Assembly (NCBI GenBank): GCA_914767715.1
Contig: OU612071.1
Location: 1,738,001-1,798,000 of the forward strand
Source: Membranipora membranacea
Lineage: Eukaryota; Bryozoa; Gymnolaemata; Cheilostomatida; Membraniporidae
Length of the DNA stretch: 60,000 nt
Direction: 5' to 3'
A program made the position numbers and the translations under genes. The notes beneath the pieces are model-generated. The model was not told where the DNA came from. It did not search any database and saw only the letters and a list, made by a program, of their open reading frames with translations. Below are positions 32,275 to 41,996 of this stretch, piece by piece. How positions within the stretch are numbered: the first letter of the stretch is position 1; each line of letters opens with the position of its first letter.

Positions 32275-33407
32275 GTCGCACAGCTAGGAAGGCCACTAAG
32301 TGTTCAAACAGAAGAAATAGCAAGCAATCTAGAGCCCAAGAATGATAGACAAAGCTGACCATTTCTAGAGTCACAGGGAGTAGTCTCAGGAAGGAAATCT
32401 GCCAAAGCACAAACTCAAACACAGCTTTCAAGAGAATCAGCACATCCTAAAGTCGATCATACACAAGAAATGGGAATTATTGGAGACAGGCAAATACATC
32501 AGCCAAGCATAACAGAGACCAGCCGAAATCTCATGGTCGCCACCCCGCAACACGGCTCACAGGTCAAGGTTCCCAGAGATAAGACGTCCACAGCAAAGAG
32601 ACACTTGGATGAAACCATGGGCAACTGCTTTCAAGTTCTTGCTCCTCCGATTGAAGCAAAGAAACAGAAACATGACAATCAAAACATTACAGCTGCAGAG
32701 GATGCTCAGAGGAAACAAGACAAGGTTGGGCCAACTAGCGTGGGAAAAAAACAACTTCCAACACTACCATCAGAGACAACTGGCAACAATAGCAGCATTA
32801 GCATGTTTTTAGAAGATGACGAAAGCCAGAGAGAGGATCAATATGTATTTTTTTAAAACAGTCTTGAAGACAGTCAGATTCATACAGATTCGGACAACCT
32901 GCTTCTACAGATTCAGAGAGCTGCAGGTAATTCACAAATATACCCAATGCCTTCACAGAGTGAATTTGCAAGGGAGAGCACTGAGGAGCATGCGCTCCTA
33001 GAATCAGGATACAGCCTATATAACAGGTCTCTGCCTACTACCTCAAGTAAACCTGCACCAGTAGAACCAGCAAAAAACCAGCCAATATCGTCACAGGGAA
33101 CTATATTACAGAGAGTTGACCAAGTATCAGAAACTAATGACATGCATGCTCGGACTCATTCTGGGGATCCCAAGTCAGGCAACTTAGTGTTCAAATCAGC
33201 GCTGATATCACAGATATATGACAACAACATGATCAGGAGTGGCAGGGAGGGGCAGTCAATAGGAGTTGAAGATTATCCTAGCTTAATCAATCAGATAGCC
33301 TCAGCCGGAAAGCTTGCAATCCAACACTGCAAACCAACAGTAAAGTCAGCCTTGAGCGTAATTTGCCGCCCATACAAATATGCTGTACGATCTACAACAA
33401 CAGCACT
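32275..33407 (+). CDS. Long low-complexity exon between USP and FLYWCH parts (two in-frame stops)
   Basis: Starting at a phase-0 AG (32274), one frame runs for about 1.1 kb to a GTAAGC donor at 33408. It is interrupted only by TGA near 32356 and TAA at 32854. The peptide is Ser/Thr/Gln/Lys-rich and disordered, with a possible basic segment (AKRHLDET...EAKKQKH) and a more ordered end (SLINQIASAGKLAIQHCKP). Two stops in an otherwise open 370-codon frame suggest recent decay; exon starts after the first stop (AG at 32370) are possible. Confidence 0.5.
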
Positions 33408-33488
33408 GTAAGCAAATTTTGAATCAATCATTGATGTTTCAATTTTAATACTTTTCAATGGACAAGGAAGTTATGTTCATATTACAGT

Positions 33489-33856
33489 CAGGGGCGTAAA
33501 TTCTAAAAAATTTCACTCACTGACTTTTCAGAGATGAGCATAATAATCGGGCGCAGCCCGATCCACACGCCGTGGCGGAAATTTTTGCATATCGGTAGCA
33601 AAATAGTGCAAGCAGAGAGGTATTTCAATAGCTCACTGAGCTGTTGGGTACTTTCAGGAAACAACTCAATAGCAGTAGAAGATTACGGTAAAAATGCTCC
33701 AGTTATAAAGCACCCATTTGAAAAAAAAACTGACATTGATGGGATACGAACCCACAACAATCTTATTCCAGTGATTATAAGGCAGACGCTCTACACACTG
33801 AGCTATTCAGCCACTCACGGAAATCTGTGGGCCGTGAGTGCTAATATACGCCACTG
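33489..33856. mobile_element. hAT-type MITE with tRNA-like module, second copy
   Basis: Same TIRs (CAGGGGCGTAAATT ... AATATACGCCACTG) as 10174-10587, flanked by the perfect 8-bp repeat ATTACAGT (33481-33488, 33857-33864). The tRNA-like part is at 33731-33812 on the minus strand, with B-box GGTTCGTATCCC and A-box TAGCTCAGTGTGTAGAGCG. It lies in an intron of the USP-FLYWCH-MULE gene. Confidence 0.9.
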
Positions 33857-34067
33857 ATTACAGTAGCTGAGTGTCTAGTGATAAAATTAATTCTATAAAT
33901 GTTCTATTATTTGGTAAATGCAAATACAATAATCCATACATAATGCATATGCATAGCTATGTACCTTAATTCAACAGCAGTTCAGGATGTCCTAAATATT
34001 GTCATTGATGTTATGGAAGTTCAAGAAAATCTTACAAAATTTGAAAGTTATGCTTCTTTTTCACAAG

Positions 34068-35488
34068 GTATAGGAAAACCCATACACTCATACCAACTGG
34101 TACAATGACTGAAACACAGGATGACACCGGTAAGTAACCAATTAATTGATTTAATAGTAGGATGCAAAATTTACCATTATTGAATTTTGATTCATACTTT
34201 GCAGAATCATTTTCTGTTGACGGTGAATAATATGTTTAACTGTACTGTTTACTGCCTCTTTGCCTACTAGCTGTTCATCTGAATATCTTATTCTGTCCTT
34301 TCAATAGGAAAAGAAAAGAAACACGAATTTGATAATCAACACGTCATTGCAGATCTTCATGATGCAAACACTGATCTGGAAATTTGGCGTTATCAAGATT
34401 CATCACCCTACTCAGATTTACATGAAACAGACGAAACAATGTAAGTGCATAATCTGCTATTGATTGTATTGAAATTTTAAAAGAAAATAAACAACCTTCA
34501 GAATAGGATCATTAGTTGTAATTATCCGCTTTGCTGTGAGATGCTTGTTCATCTAAATTAAGGATATTATTTTATAGGTTAGCCGAGACCAACAGTTTCT
34601 CAGGATACAGCTCAGAAGCAACTGGAGATATTTCTCTTAGCAAACCGCAGTTACTCATGATTTGGTTATTCTATCCTCCTATATCCATCTTGATTTTCAA
34701 CCAAACTATGAGCATAAAATAAAGCAACATGAGCCGTTGTCACAGCACTTCTTTTTAGGGTCATTATATGAGTCAAAACTATGAAAGTTACTTGAAGAAC
34801 TGAAGTCATCTGAACAACTGTATTGAAAATGTTTGCCATGTAGATGCAGGACAGGATGGTTTTTCATTCGTATCAGCAAGAACTAAGGTGAAACAAGACC
34901 AATCTCCAAATATTCCTAAACACAAAGAACTGTCTGGTACGTTCAATGACTGGTGGAAGAAGGAAACTTTATTGTAATAAAAGATTAGACCATAACTGCA
35001 ATGACCTCATCTTTTTGCACAGTTTTCAATAGATATTAAAACTTACATGATGTTTGGTTTTGTTTATAACATTGATATGTATCATTACATTATCGTAACT
35101 GTATATAAGTCAATGACATTGGCTCATTGATCAATTTATAACTTTCTACAAATAGGTTTGGCTGCAAAGACAGGTTCTTTTGTTGAAGCGACAAGTCACA
35201 GACAAATCAAAGCAACAACTAGACAACGTGGAGGTATTAAATTTGTTATTTTGTTTATCACAGATAAAAAAGCTCTTTGGATCACGGGCTCTGTCAAGTG
35301 AACAGTATGGGTAGACCTGTCTGATGAGCAAGTCAGTTTCTAAGACATGATATTGTTTTATGTAAATCTTTCAATTTGTCCTGTTTTATTCTTTTTTCCA
35401 ATATTGTCAATTGCACCAGAATCTCTTTCATAGAAAAAGAAAAAGATGCAATGCAACTATCGGAGGAGGCCATACTTGACGATGATAG
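34068..35488 (+). CDS. Linker exons of the USP-FLYWCH-MULE gene
   Basis: Small exons 34068-34129, 34308-34440, about 34578 onward, 34844-34936, 35156-35233 and 35434-35488 follow the long exon. Most borders are clear (for example CACCG/gtaagt, ACAAT/gtaagt, GGAG/gtatta) and phases match except at the 34578 exon, whose donor is not obvious. They encode acidic, disordered peptide (DANTDLEIWRYQDSSPYSD, EKEKDAMQLSEEAILDDD). No domain. They link the N-terminal part to the FLYWCH exon in phase. Confidence 0.5.
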
Positions 35489-35592
35489 GTAAAAATGTTG
35501 AGAAACATCATATTCTAAATGTCTGTAACATATATTATAATCGCTGACAAGAAGATTCAACAAGGATTCAGCATCAGGATCTAGCTTTAGTA

Positions 35593-35941
35593 ATACTTTA
35601 ATACCTCATTTATAAGGCACCGGCCTTATAAGTGAAGCACCTTCCTTGGAAAATTTAAAAATGCTTCAGTTATGTGGCACCCCACAGCTACAAGGCATCC
35701 CTTTGGAAAAAAAACTGACCTCGATCGGATCCAAACCCACAACATTGTGTTCACAAGGTAGGTGCTCTGTCTACTGAGCTATGCAGCTTTCCTTTTCAAA
35801 CCAACGTTTTGGTCTAAGTCAAATATAAAGATGCTTCAAATAGGTGCTATAGATGCTATAATATAGGCGCATATTATGCTCCACTCTCTAAGGCGCCTTC
35901 ATCTATAAGGCACGGGCCTTATAGGTGAGGTATAGCGGTAT
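35593..35941. mobile_element. TIR element with TA flanks carrying a related tRNA-like module
   Basis: Roughly 45-bp inverted ends read (A)TACCTCAT TTATAAGGC... and its inverted partner ...GCCTTATAGGTGAGGTAT, with TA on each side (35591-35592, 35942-35943), compatible with a Tc1/mariner-type target. The tRNA-like part lies at 35713-35790 on the minus strand (A-box TAGCTCAGTAGACAGAGC). The words 'cacttataag', 'aaaatgct..a.ttat' and the tRNA-like core are shared with the interior of the hAT MITEs. Confidence 0.7.
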
Positions 35942-36131
35942 TATTGTCACTATTCTCGGGTCAGAGCAGTTGCTCACAGGCAAAACACAAAAGTGATGCA
36001 GAATCTTCATACTTTGTCAGAGTGGAAAATTAATTATCCTTATCATAGCTTCATAAATACAAAAAATGATTAAACAGCTAAATCCTACGCACATACATAC
36101 TGCATAACATATATCATAATGCACATTTCAG

Positions 36132-36907
36132 GCAATGTATAGATATAGTTATCGATGGTCCGAGATTTGCGTTAGTGAGAGCAGCGACCCAGCGTAAAGG
36201 GGATTGCTTAATTGATCGACATCTAGGACATCGCTATGTTAAGAAGAACAGGGATTGTGAGGTACTTCAGCGACATCCAACTACCGAACATAAACATATT
36301 TTCCTGATTTTGGAATAAGCTGCCAATAAAATGCAACTGACAAATTTAATAATAAAACCATGAATTGTACTGAAATTGTCTGTTGGCTTGACATGACTAC
36401 TGTATACTTTCCTGATCTCTTGATAGGAAGTGGTAGTTTCATGGCGTTGTGCGAGGTATGGCAAGCCAACAAAGTGTAAAGCAATGGTGAAAGAGTCGAA
36501 TGGAGCATTCAATATAAGTAGAGGGGATCACAATCATCCTGCCTATAGGAAACCACTAGAAGGTGCTCGCATCGCTAGAGAGGTATGGTAGTTGACACTA
36601 TAGGCAAACTATAAAGTTTGTCTGCTCTCTGACAATAATAATCTATGAATGTTACAGATTACTTGCATTGAAACAGATGTGTTTATCTGATAGTGTGATG
36701 TTTGTTTATTGATTCTACCAGGCAGAAAAGTTAGTAAATGAGGATACGTTTGCCCCGACATCAACAATTGTTGATAGGGCTGTTAAGAACCTTTATGAAG
36801 AAACTGCAGTTATACCCCAAGCCGCAAATCGCAGAAACTTGCGCCGTTTGATACAAAGGAGAAGGGCCAACACAGTACAGTCACAGCCAGCCAACTTAAG
36901 TTTTGAG
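36132..36907 (+). CDS. FLYWCH zinc-finger exons
   Basis: Exons 36132-36261, 36427-36582 and 36722-36907 join in phase. They encode a FLYWCH-type finger: GHRYVKKNRDC, then WRCARYGKPTKCKAMV, then GDHNHP, with two Cys and two His zinc ligands. This is followed by a basic linker (NRRNLRRLIQRRR). FLYWCH fingers bind DNA and commonly stand N-terminal to MULE transposases in animals. All three exons are free of stops. Confidence 0.85.
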
Positions 36908-36954
36908 GTATATGGCTCATCAAAAGAATTGGTATAGAATTATGCATGTTACAC

Positions 36955-37317
36955 TTACTCAGGATGAAATGTGTTAGTCAATAGAGGTGTCATATTATGT
37001 GCATAGTTGCTCTTGCTTTGCAGAGAGACTGTTTTGAAATTGAATTGTTTACCAAACTTGAGCATTGCTGTGTCTGTAGGTCTTAACAAGCTGATCAACA
37101 ATGTTTGAAAATCCTTTTCCCAACGATTTATAACAGGCGGCTCACAAACCACAAGTTTATGTTCAACTTGGTTTCCATCAACATTGAAAAGATTTATATC
37201 TAATTCTGCACAGTTACTCATTTGACAATGTTTTATCTTTAAGATGCCTAACTCCCCCGGATTCCTGGTTGGAGATGTGAGAGGGCCATCAGGGGGCAGA
37301 GCACTCATTTTTGCCAC
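36955..37317 (-). CDS. 120-codon ORF, minus strand, inside the MULE gene intron
   Basis: An open frame with balanced composition (…NPGELGILKIKHCQ…, …NQVEHKLVVCEPPVINRW…) that I do not recognise. It lies opposite an intron-sized gap where a MULE exon ending in DLIIRNVIIP may start (37411). Could be a chance or a host exon; no splice evidence. Confidence 0.25.
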   Translation of the reverse strand: MAKMSALPPDGPLTSPTRNPGELGILKIKHCQMSNCAELDINLFNVDGNQVEHKLVVCEPPVINRWEKDFQTLLISLLRPTDTAMLKFGKQFNFKTVSLQSKSNYAHNMTPLLTNTFHPE

Positions 37318-37763
37318 GAATAGGCAGCTCAGACTTCTTACAAACTCGGAAATATGGTAGTTTGAGTGTTACTGCAAAGTAACAATGCAGATATATTTTA
37401 TAGTCAGATCTCATAATACGGAACGTTATAATACCGAAATACCGATGGTGTATCTTGCTATGCAAATCAACCAGACCGAGGGCAGGAAGCACCAAAGTTT
37501 GAAATGACAATAATTGAAGGAACCATTGCCACCGAACCTGAGTCTAGGAATTCAAGTGGTTCACTGTTGTCTGTAGAGGAGAATCACTACATTGTATGGG
37601 ATGCGTGGGCCTTGGTAATTTAGAAAGTCATCCTGTCTCAACAAACAGCATCTATCGATGCAGCCGGCCAAATATTGAATTTGCATGTTTGCAGGTCTTC
37701 TTCCTTTTGTCACCTCTTTTCATAATATTGTTGTATTTTCAATATATTATTTTCTTTCTTCAG

Positions 37764-39585
37764 CATGACTAATTTCAATTGTAGGGGTATAGATGGAACC
37801 TTCAAGACAGTTGTCAAACCTTTCCAACAACTTCTGACAATAAACTGCTTTGTTAGAACAGCCAATGGGGGAAAGCAACTACCCTCCGTATATGTCCTTA
37901 TGTCTTCAAAGCAGCAGGCAGACTATTTGATGGTTAGATATCCTGATTAATTAGCGACAGGTCACCCACTGATCAGACTATCTCGTTTAAGATCACGCCA
38001 TTATTAATTGCAAACCAGTTAATATGTTAAAGTTGAACTAAAATTATTCAGAAATTTCTCCTGTGCAGGTCGTCAAGTGGTTACCTGATCCTATTCTTAA
38101 CTACTTTCCTCGGATTTGGCAATTGAAGAGCCTCACTTTAATGACCATGCTAATTATTCTCTATAGCAGGATTGATCGCTTGCGTGTAAGACACTTTGGT
38201 CTGTTGCTGATTTTCAGATTTAATGTGGAGGAAGTAGGATTTTTGTGCAATTGTTGACATTTTTTTCCTTTAACGATTAACCTCTCCAAACTAGTAGCTT
38301 GGTATCAAATAATTCTTGACATCTTCTAATATAATTACTATACTATTCCACTGTATTTATTTGAGACTGTGTGTTTAAATTCGGGTTTGGTGTATTTTAA
38401 AGAATGCCTGACTGCTTTCCAATTATATTTTCCATTATGCCTTCTTGTAGGTGTTCAATGAGTTAAAGAAAATCGCCAATCTCAATGTTCAAACCATCAT
38501 CATCGATTTTGAGAAAGGTACACAATTAAATTGTTCGTGAAAGAATATCATAACACACCTGACTGAGCTGTAAATCTTCTCATTTGTCTGTTTAGGGATC
38601 TGGACTGCTGCTTCAGCAGCGTTTCAAGGAGTACATATAGTCGGATGTAATTTCCATTTCCAGAAATGCATCTGGCGCAGGGTGCAAAAGCTTGGTAAGA
38701 AGTCAACGTTATGCATAAATAACTATGACTATGATTAATAATAATATTATGATTATAAATATGCAAAAACTTGATAGTGCTTGGTTAATGTTACAGGTCT
38801 CGCATCAGGCTATCGCCATCACCACAACACTCGTCATGTTTGTGGGTTTCTGTGGGGGCTCTCCTACCTACCAGTCCACTTGATTCAGGAAGCTTATCGC
38901 TATGTGGTCGCGGAGAACAACGAGCCTCACTTTAGGCAGTTGTTTGAGTATTTTGAGATTACATGGCTCAATGGAAGATTTGAGCCAAAATTCTGGAGTG
39001 TGTATCGACAGGCGATAAGGACAAATAACTCTCTGGAAGGTAACTGTCATTCAATTTCACAATTCGTTTAAGGTTGTTCATATTTGAACAAAAACCTTGT
39101 AAAGCAATCTTCACTTGATCAGAAAGGTTCATCACTCAGTATGCAATGAGCAACAACCAACATTTTGTTTCTGTGTTACAAAAATCTATGCTTTAAATCA
39201 TAAAGTTAAAGCTATAGTAGCGCCTTTTGGTATATGACATATTGCTTAGGTAGTAGAAGAATTGCTAATAGCATGACAATGAAAATTTACTTGAATGAAG
39301 CTCATCGGTAAAACTGAATTCATAGGCTATCTAAAATATTGCCACAAGTCCTGGTATCTGGTTAATCAAGAGACAGTGCTCTTGATTAGCCCAAGACATC
39401 CAATATGATACCAATTATTGGGAGGCGTTACTATAGCTTGAAAGTAAATAATAATCACAGGCTTCTTTAAAACAGGAGCTATGTGTGCCTATTGAATAAT
39501 ATTGTTTCCGTTTTCAGGCTGGCATAACAAGTTTAATCGCCAGGTGAGAGTCGATAAGCCCCCAGGGAGATATAAACCCTCTTAA
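37764..39585 (+). CDS. MULE (Mutator-like) DDE transposase core
   Basis: Exons 37764-37932, 38451-38517, 38596-38694, 38797-39039 and 39518-39585 are joined in matching phases. MULE motifs in order: GIDGTFKTVVKPFQQLLTI (first catalytic Asp), QTIIIDFEKG (second Asp), GCNFHFQKCIWRRVQKLG (the C/H strand signature), and RTNNSLEGWHNKFNRQ (catalytic Glu). An upstream exon joining it to the FLYWCH part should carry the 'iP...' segment; 37411-37500 is a poor candidate. After NRQ, a donor-like GTGAGA at 39544 or read-through into KPPGRYKPS and TAA at 39583 leaves the C-terminus missing. Core catalytic residues all remain. Confidence 0.82.
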
Positions 39586-40154
39586 AGGGGAGGCAATGTT
39601 ATATATGCCATGCCTTAACGATGACAGTTAATTAGTCTGCTAACAGACATCACAGGATGTGATGTCAGATTCTTTTTGTTCTTTTATAATGACCACAATG
39701 CAGTGGCTATTTCCTTTCTATGTAAACCATGCTAACAGTAAGATGCCTCTGCTAGATGCTCCCAATAAAATATCGTAAAACATCCCCAACACACAAACTT
39801 AATACTCGCCTTAATGGGGAGTTAGAAATTCAAACCCCTGCCATTACAGCCACTAGGTCGAAGGAAAAATTTTCCCCAAAGAGAGCCAACAACTGTAGAG
39901 GGGAGAGGTCAATGTTAACCACAGGTGTTAACCTGTGGAATTTACACCTACTGGGGGAGGAGAGGGCGGCTCCTTCTGCTTTGCGTGGGAGGTTGGCGTC
40001 CTCGCTGTGGGGGTGTGGTTAGCTTCTTGTTGAGTAGCCTTCGTTTTCCCGATAATCGGATAGTCGCCATACTAGTCCTGGACAAATCTGACCATGCCGC
40101 TGCCTTATTTTATTTCACTATTTTAGTCCTTTGATTTTAATTACAATAAATTGT
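39545..40154 (+). mobile_element. Probable 3' end and LTR of an LTR retrotransposon
   Basis: RVDKPPGRYKPS-type codons, a stop, a purine tract (AAAGGGGAGGCA), then TGTTATATATGCC at 39595 form a typical integrase-end/PPT/LTR-start layout. A likely LTR end is AATAAATTGTTGCA near 40154, which holds a polyadenylation-type AATAAA. No second LTR is seen in the window. It directly follows the MULE core, suggesting truncation by insertion. Confidence 0.45.
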
Positions 40155-40356
40155 TGCAAAAACCAAAAAAATGACTGGATGAGCTCATGTTGATGTTCCA
40201 GGTAAGAGGGACACGTGCGATTATTTACAGCTTCGCGAAGGAAAACTGTTTGTTTAGTGGTCTACATTCCGCCCCTTTTATAGTAAGCGGCTTATAATTA
40301 CACGCTACAACGCTTCTCGCAGCAGATTATACTAGATAAGCCTGTGCCAGTTATAA
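40155..40356. other. Junction left of duplication copy B
   Basis: No gene recognised. Homology with copy A cannot be tested here because the window starts at the equivalent of 40357. Confidence 0.4.
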
Positions 40357-40457
40357 AGCAGTTATCAACAGGTGCAAAATCAATCAAATACCTAGCCCGG
40401 ATTATGTTATATCTGGTCATGCTTAAAACTAAACATCCCCTATATTTTGAAACACAG

Positions 40458-41198
40458 GATGGTACAGGAAATATTGAACAATTTGTACAGATGGTAATGA
40501 GACTGGCGCTACTTCCACCTGAGGGAGTGGTTCCAGCACTAGGTTGGCTAAGAGAAATGGCAAAGTCAGCCCCTGCCGAAGAATTGTTGTTGTATTATGA
40601 ATATGTTTGGAGATGGAAGCCAACAGAGGTTTCAGTAAAGATACGTGCCAATAATGACTTGGAAGGTAGGGAAAATCCAAGGATCATCAAAGGGAATGCA
40701 ACGCATGTTTACAATGCTTGTTGCGTATTCATCCACAATGTTTTTATGTCTTTCCAAAAAAATGATTCGAGTTGTTTATTTTCTTACTGAACACATTTCA
40801 GATCAACACAATAATAGTATTTAGCATCTTTTCTAACAATGCTGAAGTAATTGAGGACCTGACAATCTGCCTGTGTGTTGGTATTACTAATTTTGTGATT
40901 CACTGCCAATCTTCATATTGCCATTTGGTTGTATTATCCCTCCACAGGCTACCACAAACGGCTGAATGACCTAACCAAAGCAAAATCAATCACATGGAAG
41001 CTTATGGCAAGGCTTGCTTTAGAGGCAAAGGAGGCCATGAAACAGGTGCAGCTGGTGAAGGTGGGAGAGGCCACCAGGATAAGGAATAAACGTTTTCTGA
41101 AAATAAATAGGTCAATTTTATCAGCCTTTGATAAATTTAATCGTACGAAAAACCTCAAAGACCTACTAGGGTTCATTGCAATCAGGCTGATGAGATAG
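40458..41198 (+). pseudogene. MULE transposase 3' end, copy B
   Basis: Exons 40458-40665 and 40948-41198, as in copy A: LALLPPEGVVPALGWLREM, then IRANNDLEG / YHKRLNDLTKAK, then a basic helical C-terminus ending at TAG. Five prime exons are not present upstream; the LTR of another element and unrelated sequence lie there instead. A MULE fragment with an intact frame but no 5' end in this copy. Confidence 0.75.
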
Positions 41199-41996
41199 GC
41201 ATATCTGCAATTGCGATAGAAGAAGCGGAATATGATTAGTGAAACCTCACTGCATGTTACACTGGTGTAAACTACATCGAGAAATGTACTATGAAAACAA
41301 ACAAATTATATGCGCGTAAGTTAAACATCCCTGCATTTACATAGTATTTTATTGTCCTAAGCCATGTCAACTGTTACATTTATTTCTATAAGGTTACAGT
41401 TTACTTGGCTTTGTTGACTTGTTGTTTTACAGAGCTTTCAGGACTGGAAGAACTCGTAAGTAAAAATTTTGTTTAAAATCAAAATTTAAAAATCAAGTGT
41501 TTTCCCAAAAAACATAAGTCTGTTGATGTTACTTGTTTTATATATGCTTTGTGACTTGGAGAGCTCAAAAATCATACTTGGCTGCTTTTTTGAAAAATTT
41601 GAAAACTTGAGTTTTAAAAACTTTTTCCCAAAATCTTAAGTTTTTTCCCTAAAACTTAAATTTGTTGACTTAATTCGTTTTAAGAGGTTTTGGGACTTTG
41701 AGAACTCATAAATCATGCAGGGCCGTTTTTCACCGCGGGCCGTTTTGGGCCGCGGGCCGTTTTGGGCTGCGGGCCGTTTTGGGCTGCAGGCCGTTTTGGG
41801 CGTTTTCCATCAAAGATTGTAAAGAATCCCTAGATTCATTCATATTGAAACAGTGAAGGTTTGAGAAAAAGATACTGATCGCATCACAATACCAAATGAG
41901 TGAAAATTCACTGTTTGAGTGGGCAGATTGCCTCACAGGTAAAGCTACAGGTCAAAACAGATCTTGAATCATTACCTGCCCTACCGTCTGATTGGT

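Noticed and set aside
33731-33812. tRNA gene
   Set aside because: A and B boxes are present, but the 3' acceptor strand is missing and it lies inside a TIR-bounded element; same for 10433-10514 and 35713-35790.
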